From Candidatus Melainabacteria bacterium (GTDB lineage Bacteria > Cyanobacteriota > Vampirovibrionia > Obscuribacterales > Obscuribacteraceae), in assembly GCA_003963305.1 (NCBI GenBank), contig RXJR01000033.1, positions 1-64,000 on the forward strand: DNA of 64,000 bases. Reading direction: 5' to 3'. The notes beneath the pieces are model-generated. The model did not search any database, was not told the origin of the DNA, and saw only the letters and a program-made list of their open reading frames with translations. The position numbers and the translations under genes are program-made. Shown here one piece after another: positions 8,142 through 17,000 of the stretch (positions are counted from its first letter, which is position 1; the number at the start of each line of letters is the position of its first letter).

Positions 8142-8477
8142 ATGCCATACATCATCAGTGCGATCCTCGTTATCGCAATGGCGTCGGTGGGCGGCTTCTG
8201 GCTGCACGCCGAGCGCACACGGAAGAAGCGCTACCAGGCCGAACTGGCTCGGGTGAAGGCGCTTCCTCTGAACGAGCGGCTCGACGAGCTGCTCAAGGCT
8301 CGTCGTGAACTGGTCGAGGCGCGTCAGCACCTGGCCTCCATCCGGCGCGCTTTCAACAGCAGCTGGGGTTACCGTCGCAACCCCTACTTCTCTCGCCTGA
8401 TCATCGCAGAAGCGTCCTACAACGCCGCACACGACTGGGTGAAGACGGTCGAAGAGCTCTGCAACGAGCCTGCCTGA
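8142..8477 (+). CDS. Small single-helix membrane protein with coiled-coil tail
   Basis: A 111-residue protein starting at ATG 8142 (AAGTAAGG ribosome site eight bases upstream). Residues 2-22 form a hydrophobic anchor (PYIISAILVIAMASVGGFWL), followed by a highly charged region ERTRKKRYQAELARVKALPLNERLDELLKARRELVEAR that should form a coiled coil, then a Tyr/Arg-rich end. No family recognised. Several other GC-rich units in this window also end or begin with such small anchored proteins (27781, 38709, 43842, 44175). Confidence 0.6.
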   Translation: MPYIISAILVIAMASVGGFWLHAERTRKKRYQAELARVKALPLNERLDELLKARRELVEARQHLASIRRAFNSSWGYRRNPYFSRLIIAEASYNAAHDWVKTVEELCNEPA

Positions 8478-8508
8478 GCTGCCTGAAAGCAGTCGCAACA
8501 ACTGAAAG

Positions 8509-8555
8509 AGTCGCCGAGAGCAAGGTCAATCGACCCCAATCTCGGTGACTTTTTC
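8509..8555 (+). terminator. Intrinsic terminator
   Basis: Arms AGTCGCCGAGA (8509-8519) and TCTCGGTGACT (8540-8550) pair with one mismatch, followed at once by TTTTT. It closes the 5-8.5 kb rightward unit. Confidence 0.75.
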
Positions 8556-8849
8556 ACCTTTTTGCACCTTTTTTGCAATTTTCCGGCCGTTTTCAGTCAC
8601 TTTTCGACCTTTTTTGTACGGCTTCTATTCATTTTGCTTTCAAGAAGTGAAAGCTCGCTTCACAACATTTACTCTTTGGCACTTGCCAACAAGACCACCC
8701 TCAAATTCAGTCTGAATCAGGCTTTACGAGAATAGAAGCGATGCTTGGCAAATTCTAAAATTGGCAAGATGAACCGGCAATAGTGACCTTGCCGAGAACA
8801 TAAGTTATTCTAGTTCGCCGCAAGCGCGAAAGGTAACCGGTCACCAACT
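8556..8849. other. T-run-rich spacer
   Basis: The first 80 bases carry five more T-runs (CCTTTTTG, CCTTTTTTG, GACCTTTTTTG and similar) in a pyrimidine-rich strand, as if back-up termination sites were stacked. No gene seen. The last 40 bases lead into the lipoprotein start, with an AGGTAACCGG stretch as a weak ribosome site. Confidence 0.4.
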
Positions 8850-9443
8850 ATGATGCTCAAACTAAAATCGAATTTTATCCCGTTACTGTCCATGGTGTTA
8901 TTTCTCGTTTCAATCAGTCTGGCTTCCTGTGCCAGCAAAGAACAGCAACTGAAAGAACGCCAGGAGACACTTGAAAAATTCGTCGTCTCACTGACAAAAA
9001 ATGTTTTCGACAGAAACCCGGTTACCATCAAAGAATCAATGGGACAGTTGATGCGTCTGCAACTGAGTGAAGGGGCGCGCAACAAGCTTCAGGCCGAAGG
9101 AAAAATTCCCGACACCGAACTTGATGTTCTCAAAATCATCGACGATAACCAGAACGCACATATCACTAACAAAGTGGATGTTGACTCAGTGCACCCGACT
9201 GGACCTGTCGACCAAAACTTGATTCCCTTCAAAGTCGTCGCCAAAACAACCACTCTACAGAACGGACAACCCACTGACAGCAAGGTCTTCAACCTGACAG
9301 TGGTTTGCCAGTTAACACCGGAGATGGGCGGATATCCTCGCTGCACCGAAATCGATGGTTTGCCGGGTGGAAAGGAACCTGCTAAAGCGACCGGAAAAAG
9401 CTCGAGCAATACGCCGATTTCTAAGCGAAAACGTCGCCACTAG
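8850..9443 (+). CDS. Putative lipoprotein of unknown function
   Basis: A 197-residue protein with a type II signal peptide: positive start (MMLKLKSN), hydrophobic core (FIPLLSMVLFLVSISL) and lipobox LASC with the Cys at about residue 27. The mature part is helical at first (charged KEQQLKERQETLEKFVVSLTK) and then beta-like. The tail KSSSNTPISKRKRRH is basic and disordered. The mature N-terminal helix before a small beta domain resembles a cystatin-like or DUF4878-type layout, but no signature was found. Two ATG codons (8850 and 8853) are tandem. Confidence 0.7.
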   Translation: MMLKLKSNFIPLLSMVLFLVSISLASCASKEQQLKERQETLEKFVVSLTKNVFDRNPVTIKESMGQLMRLQLSEGARNKLQAEGKIPDTELDVLKIIDDNQNAHITNKVDVDSVHPTGPVDQNLIPFKVVAKTTTLQNGQPTDSKVFNLTVVCQLTPEMGGYPRCTEIDGLPGGKEPAKATGKSSSNTPISKRKRRH

Positions 9444-9546
9444 ACAATAGTTCTTTTAGCAAACAACTGACCCCGATGCTTACCCCAAAATCACAGTAAT
9501 GCTATAGATTATAGTAAAACAGTTGAAAAAAACAGTTCAGGAAGGC

Positions 9547-9564
9547 GGCGGGCTTGCGCCCGCC
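9547..9564 (-). terminator. Terminator for the PLD-like gene
   Basis: GGCGGGC/GCCCGCC with a 4-base loop. Read on the minus strand, it is followed by a T-rich stretch (the A-run at 9523-9529). Confidence 0.65.
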
Positions 9565-9584
9565 ACCTCCCCGACTGCCTGCTG

Positions 9585-11615
9585 CTACTTGACCGGCACC
9601 GTGGGAACAGCCACGTTGACGGCTCGGGTCGGCACCGGGGTGGTCTCCGGAGTGACGACCGCCGAAGCGTCCGTCGTATCCGCAGTCCCCGCTGCACCCT
9701 TCCCACTGGAGTCAGCAGCGACATCAGCGGGCTTGGCATCGTCGGGCTTGACGACACCGGAAGTTGCGTTCGAATCGCCCGTACCATCCGCAGGAGCGCT
9801 TCCACCACCGGGGTTGACCGGGGGCTTCGGCTTGCGGCGCGGCGGCGGCACGACCAGAACGGGCTGCTGATTGGGGTCGTCCACGAGCGTCGAGGGGTCC
9901 CACTTGCCGGTGGCAAGCAGTTGCGCCTCGAGCTGCTTGTAGCCGTCCAGCCAGCCGGTCTGCCACGCATCCGTCGTCGCCAGCTTGCCCGTCCAGCCAA
10001 CAGTCTTCTTCACCCACTTGCTCGCACGGGCGGCAGCGCGGCTCTGGAAGTGCTTGTTGATGTCGAACATGTTGACGAACACGAACTGCGCCAGCTTCTT
10101 GTTGCCGATGACGATGACGCCGTTCTCGTCATTGCCGTAGCTCGCCTTGGCGCCGAGGTTGTCGGAACCGAAGATGACCACCGGCTTGTCGCCCCACGGG
10201 TCGATGACGATGATCTTGCCGTGCGTGATGGCGTGCGCGTCCGGGAGCTTGAGCAGCTCCTTGACGAAGTCGGCGAAGTCCTGCTCGCGACCGGTTGCGA
10301 GCGTGAACAGCGGCTGCCGGCCCTTGCGACGCTTGGTCTTGACACCGATAAGCGCGTCGTACGAGCTGACGGTGAGGAACTGGTACAGCTTGGCGTTGCT
10401 GTTCCAGATGTCCGCCATCCACTGCACCACCGACGGATTGCCGGGGTAGAACACCTCGCCGACCAGCACCTCCTTGGCGCCCTCCATCAGCGACTTGACT
10501 CGCGTCAGGAAAGGCGACAGCGGCACCGTCGGGCCCTTCGGCTTGACGTTGCTGTCCATGGACGGCTGGAAGTAGGTCTCGATCACCGTCCCATCGCTCA
10601 ACGTGACAGGCGCGTAGCCCTGAGCGTTGCGGCGACGGAAGGCGAGCGACTGCTGCCCGTTGTCAGCGAGCAGACGGTTCCAGTAGTCCATGAAGTTCGC
10701 CGCCACCTGGGCGTTGAAGATACGCGCCACCATGTTGGACTGGCAGCCCATACCCGTGTTCGTCCAGTTGGTGCTGCCAGTGGTCACGTCGGTCGGCACC
10801 TTGTTCTTGTCGACCTTGATCTGGAACTTGTTGTGGGCAATGCCCCAGTCCCCGACGAACCGGTCGTGGATGTCGGCGCCGTCGGCGTGCAGCTGCTGAC
10901 GTGCCGGCGCGTTGGTGATGTCGTCCTTGCCCGTGTTGCCCAGGATGAGCGAGAAGTACTGGAGGTGCTTCCGGAGGAAGTCGACCAGCTGATTCGCACT
11001 CAGCTCGTAGAGCGCCTGGTAGACGTGTCCGCCATCGCTGACGCACTCGTTGATGGGCGCCATGAGCATCTCGGGCACCAGCGCCATCAGCTCCTTGCGG
11101 ATGACGTTGTTGGGGTTGGCGTAGTCCTCCAGAGCGTCGATGATCTTCTGGAAGTCGGGCAGACCGTCAGCACCGAGACCGATCCGATGGGCGAGCCACT
11201 GGGTCGACAGAATGCCGCGGGTGAACGCCACGCTGAAGGTCTCGTCGACCTTGGTGGTAAGGGTGACCGGGTTCGTCTTGACGAGCAAGCCCACGATCGG
11301 CGCCAGGCTGCCGGGGGTACCGGACATGGCCTGGATCTCGTAGGTGTACGTCTCACCCGGGGTGCCGGTGAAGTCGATCCAGAACTTGCGCTGAATCGGC
11401 CAGACATCGCTGGGCTGACTGAGCCAGCCCTGGTTGTCCTGTCCTTCGAAGGGCAGCTTGGTGGTGATCACCTCGCGCTGGCCCTTGCTGTTGATGCGGG
11501 TCAGGCAGAAACCGAGGCAGCCGTCGATCTTGACGCCTCGATTCCAGTCCCAACCGATGAGGGTCACCGTGTCATTGCTATGAGCAGCGGCGACCAGGTT
11601 GATGGTCTTCGTCAT
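9585..11615 (-). CDS. Phospholipase D (HKD)-superfamily protein
   Basis: A 676-residue protein with two HKD-type halves. The first has HNKFQIKVD with His near residue 258, followed by GSTNWT. The second has HGKIIVIDPWG with His near 464, followed by GSDNLG and NDENG. Both halves therefore keep His, Lys and the downstream Ser/Asn-Glu elements. The first 150 residues form an unrelated beta-rich domain and the last 110 are Pro/Thr/Ala-rich and disordered. No signal peptide is seen. Members cleave phosphodiester bonds in lipids or nucleic acids; the substrate is open. The start ATG 11615 has GAAAGGA upstream; a longer frame to 11672 lacks one. It is strongly GC-rich next to AT-rich flanks. Confidence 0.75.
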   Translation of the reverse strand: MTKTINLVAAAHSNDTVTLIGWDWNRGVKIDGCLGFCLTRINSKGQREVITTKLPFEGQDNQGWLSQPSDVWPIQRKFWIDFTGTPGETYTYEIQAMSGTPGSLAPIVGLLVKTNPVTLTTKVDETFSVAFTRGILSTQWLAHRIGLGADGLPDFQKIIDALEDYANPNNVIRKELMALVPEMLMAPINECVSDGGHVYQALYELSANQLVDFLRKHLQYFSLILGNTGKDDITNAPARQQLHADGADIHDRFVGDWGIAHNKFQIKVDKNKVPTDVTTGSTNWTNTGMGCQSNMVARIFNAQVAANFMDYWNRLLADNGQQSLAFRRRNAQGYAPVTLSDGTVIETYFQPSMDSNVKPKGPTVPLSPFLTRVKSLMEGAKEVLVGEVFYPGNPSVVQWMADIWNSNAKLYQFLTVSSYDALIGVKTKRRKGRQPLFTLATGREQDFADFVKELLKLPDAHAITHGKIIVIDPWGDKPVVIFGSDNLGAKASYGNDENGVIVIGNKKLAQFVFVNMFDINKHFQSRAAARASKWVKKTVGWTGKLATTDAWQTGWLDGYKQLEAQLLATGKWDPSTLVDDPNQQPVLVVPPPRRKPKPPVNPGGGSAPADGTGDSNATSGVVKPDDAKPADVAADSSGKGAAGTADTTDASAVVTPETTPVPTRAVNVAVPTVPVK

Positions 11616-12146
11616 GGTATGGTCCTTTCGTGCCGTTATTCGGCAGTTGGTGAAAGAAAAACCACAACGCACAGCCCGACAGGGTTGCGTGATGTGGTGT
11701 GGAATGGTTCGTGTTATTGCTTTAGGGGTGCGTAATTATTCGGTGCTGAAAAAGAGAAGTAGTACCCGACCGTCGCGCAAACGCATATATAAAAGCAAGA
11801 GGACTCATTTCTCTTAAAAGAGCCTCGGTATAAGCTTTAAAGCTCAGTCTAGAAAAGCTTTTTAGAGAGCTATAAGAAATTAGTGCGAGCTCCCGCGACT
11901 TCCACAAAATGCTGCTTTTTACTTCTTGACTACTCGCCTACCTAGCGCAATGCCCAGAAAAATTTGCGCCAACTTGTGCTAGCTGTCATGTCGCCACTGC
12001 ATCTGATACCGAAATGAGATCAGTTAATCGAGATCCGCAACTCCATTGAACCTGCGCCGCTGCCAGGTATCGCTCAGCTGCGCTAGTAATCGCACCTGCC
12101 TGATACCAACTTTTGTTTGCGCTAGGATATAGATGAGGTGGCAAAC
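11616..12146. other. Divergent spacer with AT-rich block
   Basis: No gene seen. On the minus strand, toward the PLD gene, a TATATATG box (complement of CATATATAAAAGC, 11784-11796) lies near an interrupted CTCTT/AAGAG repeat (11811-11822). Further right is GGTATC (12066-12071) with a matching GATACC (12102-12107). The rightward gene has an AGGTGG site at 12135-12140. Confidence 0.45.
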
Positions 12147-13412
12147 ATGATTAACTTCTGTCCACGGCGCCTTACTACTTTGCTGACTTTCGCACTCCTG
12201 CTGACACTATCAGCAAACTCTCAATCGGACTCTGCTGACAAAAAGGGCTCCGGCGACAAAAAAAGCCCCACCGAAAAAAAGAACCCTGCAGAAAAAATGG
12301 GGTCTGCCGAAATCAACAAGGGGCTGAACTACTTCCACCAGAGCAATTACGAGAAAGCACTCGACTCCTTTACACAAGTGATCGCGAAAGATCCGAAAAA
12401 TGAAAGAGCCTGGTATCAGCGCGGCGAATGCTACATCAAACTGAAAAAATACGATCGCGCTATAGCCGACAGTTCACGAGCTATCGAACTCAATGCAGCA
12501 GACCCAAACGCATACAGATTGCGCGCCTATGCGTATCTGCAGTTACAGCAGTATGTGCCAGGCATTGCAGACTACACACGAGTGCTTGCTTTACGCCCAA
12601 ATGACAAAGAAGCGCTGCAGAATCGGCGCATCGCCTGCAAGTTGATCGGCAAACCGGAACCGCCTGTGACTCCGACGAAAAGTGGATACGATCCCACTGA
12701 GCTCGTTTTGATAGCCCAACACGAAGCTGATCATGGGCACTTCACCAGCGCACTGAAAAAATTCCACGACGCCCTCGTCTATGACGACAAAAGGGCCGAC
12801 ACATACTATCGCAGGGCTGAGACTTATTTTGCTATGGAACGCTTCCAGGATGCCATCAACGATCTCAACGTTGCAGTTAAATTGAACCCCAAAGATGTCG
12901 GCTATTACTACAGTCTCGGCAAAAATTACACGTCGCTGAATCAGTACGACAAAGCCATCGAGAGCTTTAATCAGGTGGTTAAACTAATGCCGAACAACAA
13001 AGGCGTTCACATGCGCCTGGGCGGCTGTTATTTAGCTATCGGAGACAAGAAAAAAGCGATCGAAGAATGGGCGCTGCACTTAAAAGTACAGCCCCATGAC
13101 GATAAAGTACTTTATCAAAAAGCAGGTTTATATCGCGAACTAAAAATGTATCCACAAGCACTGAAGGACTACAACTTACTTGTAGACAGGAACCCGAAGG
13201 ACGAAGACTGGCACAGATTGCGGGGTGAGTTCTTTATGGAAACGCACCAGTACAACAAAGCCATCGAAGATTTCACGCAAACAATCGACCTCGACAAAGA
13301 AAATGCCGGTTCCGTATACAAGCTCAGAGCCAAAGCCTATCAGGCAGTCGGCAAGCCGGACCTGGCTGCCAGAGATCTGAAAGCAGCAAAAGAATTCGAT
13401 GAACGAATCTAA
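12147..13412 (+). CDS. Exported tetratricopeptide-repeat protein
   Basis: A 421-residue protein with signal peptide (MINFCPRRLTTLLTFALLLTLSANS), a Lys/Ser/Gly-rich linker of about 40 residues, and then about nine TPR units. Repeats such as AWYQRGECYIKLKKYDRAI, PNAYRLRAYAYLQLQQY, DTYYRRAETYFAMERFQDAI and GYYYSLGKNYTSLNQYDKAI show the W-L-G-Y-A-F-A-P pattern, so it is a protein-binding superhelix in the periplasm. ATG 12147 is preferred over GTG 12138 because AGGTGG is spaced correctly for the ATG. The partner is unknown. Confidence 0.85.
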   Translation: MINFCPRRLTTLLTFALLLTLSANSQSDSADKKGSGDKKSPTEKKNPAEKMGSAEINKGLNYFHQSNYEKALDSFTQVIAKDPKNERAWYQRGECYIKLKKYDRAIADSSRAIELNAADPNAYRLRAYAYLQLQQYVPGIADYTRVLALRPNDKEALQNRRIACKLIGKPEPPVTPTKSGYDPTELVLIAQHEADHGHFTSALKKFHDALVYDDKRADTYYRRAETYFAMERFQDAINDLNVAVKLNPKDVGYYYSLGKNYTSLNQYDKAIESFNQVVKLMPNNKGVHMRLGGCYLAIGDKKKAIEEWALHLKVQPHDDKVLYQKAGLYRELKMYPQALKDYNLLVDRNPKDEDWHRLRGEFFMETHQYNKAIEDFTQTIDLDKENAGSVYKLRAKAYQAVGKPDLAARDLKAAKEFDERI

Positions 13413-13493
13413 AGTCGCACCACATCTGAAGTCGCAACATGTCTGAGCGTCTGCCCGAACACAAAGCTCGATCTCAAATCTCTTCCGAATCTC

Positions 13494-13664
13494 TTATTGA
13501 TCCGCTAAATAGGCTGATTTCAATGCCTTGTAGGCAATCGTCCCATACAACAAACAGAGCAGCACGATCCCAACAATCGGAAACTTCATGATGATCTTCA
13601 AGAACGGTCGCAAAATATAGTCGAGCACAAGTATGCCTGTTGAGGCACTAGCTCCCCAGCCCAT
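13494..13664 (-). CDS. 56-residue membrane protein
   Basis: A clear small gene. ATG 13664 is preceded by CTGGAGAG (good ribosome site). The product begins MGWGASASTGILVLDYIL, contains a hydrophobic helix around residues 28-44 (FPIVGIVLLCLLYGTIA) with an earlier amphipathic segment (LRPFLKIIMK), and ends YKALKSAYLADQ. It is likely to sit in the inner membrane with one or two passes. No family recognised. It is convergent with the TPR gene. Confidence 0.6.
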   Translation of the reverse strand: MGWGASASTGILVLDYILRPFLKIIMKFPIVGIVLLCLLYGTIAYKALKSAYLADQ

Positions 13665-13853
13665 ATAACTCTCCAGTTTTTAGTAATGACTAGAGTGTGG
13701 CAGCAATCGGTTAAGGCTGGGTTAAAACCACATTCTCCATAACTCACCAATCATACTAATGACAATAGTAGTAAAAGTCAAAAAGTGTAAGCCCTGGAAT
13801 GAACCAGGGCCTACACAAAGAAACCAACACAGCCGACAATTTGCTCACCATCG

Positions 13854-15407
13854 CTACTTGGTGATGACCAGCTTCTCCAGCACCTCACCTTCCAGCGAGA
13901 TCTGGCGCAGGATCAAGGTCTCACCGTTCACATCGCAAACAGTGAAGCTGTGCAAGTCGCCGGCGTGTCGAGCCGTCGACTCGAGCCAACCACTCTCAGA
14001 AGCCGGCAGATGCTGCTCCTGCAACTTCGCGCCACCAGCACCGGTGACAATGTAGATGACACCATCCGGCTTGGTGAAGGTAACTCCATCGAACTTCCGG
14101 TCGAGCTGCCACGTCCCATCCACAGAACCATCCGCACCAATCAAGCTGCCGTCTGCCTTGGGCGTGACGGTGAACTTGAGCGGATACGAACGCTCGTACA
14201 AGTGGGCATGCCCGTTGAAGACGATGTTCACACCGCACTCCTGGAGGATGCCCGTGAGGAGCCGCATGCGTTGCTCCTTGCCGTGCTTGTTGTGCGAAGT
14301 GAAAGGAGGCTGGTGGAACATGACGATCTTCCACGTGGCAGTGCTCGTGGAAAGATCCTTACGAACCCACTCCAGAAGCTCCTCATTGGTCCAGTCGACG
14401 TTGGAGTTGCCATCCAGGATGAGCCAGTGCGAGTTGCCATAGTCGTAAGAGAAGTTCGCCATGCGCGGATAACGACCTTGAGCAGCCTTCAGGAATCGCT
14501 CCTGATGAGACTTGTCTCCAATCAGCTTCTGGCTGATCTGGTCGGCGAGCGCATCGTCAGGGCCGTTCATCGGCTGCGACCAGAAGATGAAGTAGCCGAA
14601 CAAGTCGGAGAAATCATCGAGGTCGGGCACGTCGATCAGGTCGGGTCGACCATAATCGTGGTTGCCCAGGCAGGCGAACGAAGGAATGCTGCGCAGAAGC
14701 GATGCCCCCAGAAGAGGCGAGGAGCGCTCTGCGTTGAAGAACGGAAAATACTTGAGCAGATACTCCGAAACCCGTCCGCGCTTGTAGGCGATGTCGCCGG
14801 GCATAGCGAGGAAATCGGGAGAGACCCGGGAGATCTGATAGGCGATCTTGGCCTGCTCCGGCTTGGCCTCGCCCATATCACCTACGGTGACAAAGCGATA
14901 GGGCTGAGACGCCGACTTGCGAGCCGTCGTGTAGGAAGAAAACACGAGCCCGCCGTTCTTGATGATATCGTACTCAATCTGCTCGCCAGGAAGCAGGTCT
15001 TGCACGACGCAATGAAACTGCGTCTGCTCGACGAGCGGAGCCTGGTCATGCTCGAGAAAAGAGACCGCGTTTTGATGCGGCTCGAGGAAGAACCGCTTGA
15101 AGTAGCCGCGCAGAGTCTTTGAGAGCCGAATCTCCACGGTCCACCGGTCGCCAGGCAGGCTTTCCGCGAACCACCGGATTTCCAGACTCTCATCACCGCG
15201 CTCACCAGGGGCGGTGCCAAGCTGAATGTAAGGCTTGACGAAAAATTCTGGCTTACAGCCAGGAGAAACGCTGCTGCCTGTGCCCGACTTGCTTTCAGCC
15301 TGGTCCGCGCAGGAAGTCACCTTGCGGCGACATCGAGTGCGAAGGACGTAGATTGCCAAGCAAATGTCGAACAAAAACAGCAGCACCAGTGCTGCGTTGT
15401 AGTACAT
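13854..15407 (-). CDS. Membrane-anchored metallophosphoesterase (purple-acid-phosphatase-like)
   Basis: A 517-residue protein. It starts with one membrane segment (MYYNAALVLLFLFDICLAIYVL) after the good site AAGGAGAG, so ATG 15407 is the start. Next comes a fibronectin-like N-terminal domain (about 50-170), then the calcineurin-type catalytic domain: GDMG (about 176), GDIAY, GNHDYG (about 249), HQPPF and GHAHLYER (about 400). The order and the domain before it match purple acid phosphatases, which hydrolyse phosphate mono- or diesters with a two-metal centre. The catalytic part should face the periplasm. The proline iminopeptidase gene lies 164 bases upstream on the same strand and may be co-transcribed. 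Confidence 0.85.
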   Translation of the reverse strand: MYYNAALVLLFLFDICLAIYVLRTRCRRKVTSCADQAESKSGTGSSVSPGCKPEFFVKPYIQLGTAPGERGDESLEIRWFAESLPGDRWTVEIRLSKTLRGYFKRFFLEPHQNAVSFLEHDQAPLVEQTQFHCVVQDLLPGEQIEYDIIKNGGLVFSSYTTARKSASQPYRFVTVGDMGEAKPEQAKIAYQISRVSPDFLAMPGDIAYKRGRVSEYLLKYFPFFNAERSSPLLGASLLRSIPSFACLGNHDYGRPDLIDVPDLDDFSDLFGYFIFWSQPMNGPDDALADQISQKLIGDKSHQERFLKAAQGRYPRMANFSYDYGNSHWLILDGNSNVDWTNEELLEWVRKDLSTSTATWKIVMFHQPPFTSHNKHGKEQRMRLLTGILQECGVNIVFNGHAHLYERSYPLKFTVTPKADGSLIGADGSVDGTWQLDRKFDGVTFTKPDGVIYIVTGAGGAKLQEQHLPASESGWLESTARHAGDLHSFTVCDVNGETLILRQISLEGEVLEKLVITK

Positions 15408-15571
15408 ATGCTCTCCTTGAGAGTTAGGAGCCCGAAACAGATTCTCCGGGCTCATCTTCACGCGCTGCCAGGCAGCGCCTTTTGACACCACGCACAGTGC
15501 GTGGACGCACGGGCGGAACAACATCGTTCCGCCCGGCGCAAATTAAACTCTGAGAACGACTTGGAATCGGC

Positions 15572-16570
15572 TCAGACAGCGGCGAACTTGTCGGCAGCCT
15601 CGACGAGAGCGCGAGTGATGCCGGGCTCGGACATCGAGTGACCGGCATCGGGCACGACGACGAACTCCGCCTCGGGCCAGGCCTTGTGCAGCTCGTAGGC
15701 GGTGGCGATCGGGCAGACCATGTCGTAGCGACCCTGCACGATCACACAGGGAATGTGCCTGATACGGGCCACATCATCGAGCAGCTGCGCATCGGACTTG
15801 AGGAAGCAGCCGTTGATGAAGTAGTGGCACTCGATGCGCGCGATGGCGACAGCGAATTCCGGATTGCCGAAACGCGCACGCAGCCCCTCGTCGACATGCA
15901 ACTTGCTTGTCGAACCTTCCCAGAGGCTCCACGCCTGCGCCGCTTCGATGCGCACATTCTCGTCATCGCTGGTCAGCCTGGAGTAGTAGGCCTTGACCAT
16001 GTCGACACGCTCATCAGCCGGGATCGGCTTGAGGTAGTCGCGCCAGAACTCGGGGAAGACAGTGGATGCACCCGACTGATAGAGCCAGTCGAGTTCCTGC
16101 TTGCGACCGAGGAAGATGCCGCGCAAGACGAGCTCGCTGACGCGGTCGGGATGCGTCTCGGCGTAGGCGATGGCGAGCGTGCTGCCCCACGAGCCGCCGA
16201 AGAGCATCCACTTCTCGATGCCGAAGTGCTGACGGATCGCTTCCATGTCGGCGACCAGATCCCACGTCGTGTTGTGGTCGAGCGAAGCGTAGGGCAAGCT
16301 CTTGCCGCAACCACGCTGATCGAAGAGGATGATGCGATAGACATCCGGGTCGAAGAAACGGCGATACTTCGCGTCCGTTCCACCGCCGGGTCCACCGTGG
16401 ACGAAGAGCACAGGCTTGCCGTTGGGGTTGCCCGACTCTTCGAAATAAATCTTGTGTCCGTCCGAAACGCTCAGCATCCCTGTGCAGAATGGAGCGATTT
16501 CCGGATATAGTTCGCCTGCCTGCCGCTCACCAGTACTGGTGTCACGGGCGGGAGCTGTATCGGTACTCAT
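15572..16570 (-). CDS. pip: Proline iminopeptidase (alpha/beta hydrolase, S33)
   Basis: A 332-residue protein that releases N-terminal proline from peptides. The oxyanion-hole motif HGGPGGG is at about residues 58-64, the nucleophile elbow GGSWGS at about 123-128 with Ser126 as catalytic residue, and the C-terminal DAGHSM supplies the catalytic His. FDQRGCGKS and LVLRGIF are family hallmarks. It is cytosolic (no signal peptide). The ATG 16570 has GTGGAGG upstream; the frame extends to 16594 without a better site. Together with the M1 aminopeptidases (33-41.7 kb) and protealysin-like protease, it points to a strong peptide-degrading lifestyle. Confidence 0.9.
   Translation of the reverse strand: MSTDTAPARDTSTGERQAGELYPEIAPFCTGMLSVSDGHKIYFEESGNPNGKPVLFVHGGPGGGTDAKYRRFFDPDVYRIILFDQRGCGKSLPYASLDHNTTWDLVADMEAIRQHFGIEKWMLFGGSWGSTLAIAYAETHPDRVSELVLRGIFLGRKQELDWLYQSGASTVFPEFWRDYLKPIPADERVDMVKAYYSRLTSDDENVRIEAAQAWSLWEGSTSKLHVDEGLRARFGNPEFAVAIARIECHYFINGCFLKSDAQLLDDVARIRHIPCVIVQGRYDMVCPIATAYELHKAWPEAEFVVVPDAGHSMSEPGITRALVEAADKFAAV
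16528..16541. repeat. CACC-N6-GGTG palindrome inside pip 5' end
   Basis: Perfect palindrome with spacer agtact, located about 10 codons into the proline iminopeptidase frame. It is coding, so chance is more likely here than at the intergenic copies. Confidence 0.4.
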
Positions 16571-17000
16571 GTGAGACCTCCACTTTCTGGGCACTGAAGA
16601 TGGTGTCGTATGAACCTCAGTTCATCACGCTACCAGAAGCAGGTTCCATGTTCCCACTCGGCCCCATGCATACGCAAACGCGCGGAGCTGAAGATGAGCA
16701 AGAGATGGAGATGTGCCGGGTCTGACCTGCTATAGAACTAAAAGAAGTAAAGAACGAAATTTAACAGCTAAAACTAGTGCAGATCTAATTTCTTGATCAA
16801 GAGCATTTTAAGATCAATTAGCTAAGCTTCTCTATTTTAGGCTTTACAACGGCAAAAGCGTGGCTATGACAACTAGCAAACCTTGGCAACCACAGTTGAG
16901 CAATCAGGCTTAAGCGATGCCCGGAAGGTAACGAGCCGCTCCGAATGACAACCTCCGTTTCGTCTCTTCTGGCGCTTTCCTGAAGTCGAGATAGCAAAAC
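16571..17000. other. Gene-poor spacer
   Basis: No supportable ORF. AT-rich DNA at 16735-16850 could hold the pip promoter. The right part is the 3' side of the DUF4388 gene; no clear hairpin was found. Confidence 0.4.

Noticed and set aside
14030-14045. CACC-N6-GGTG match inside the phosphoesterase gene
   Set aside because: Coding GC-rich DNA should hold about one chance match, and the spacer (agcacc) does not fit the intergenic copies.
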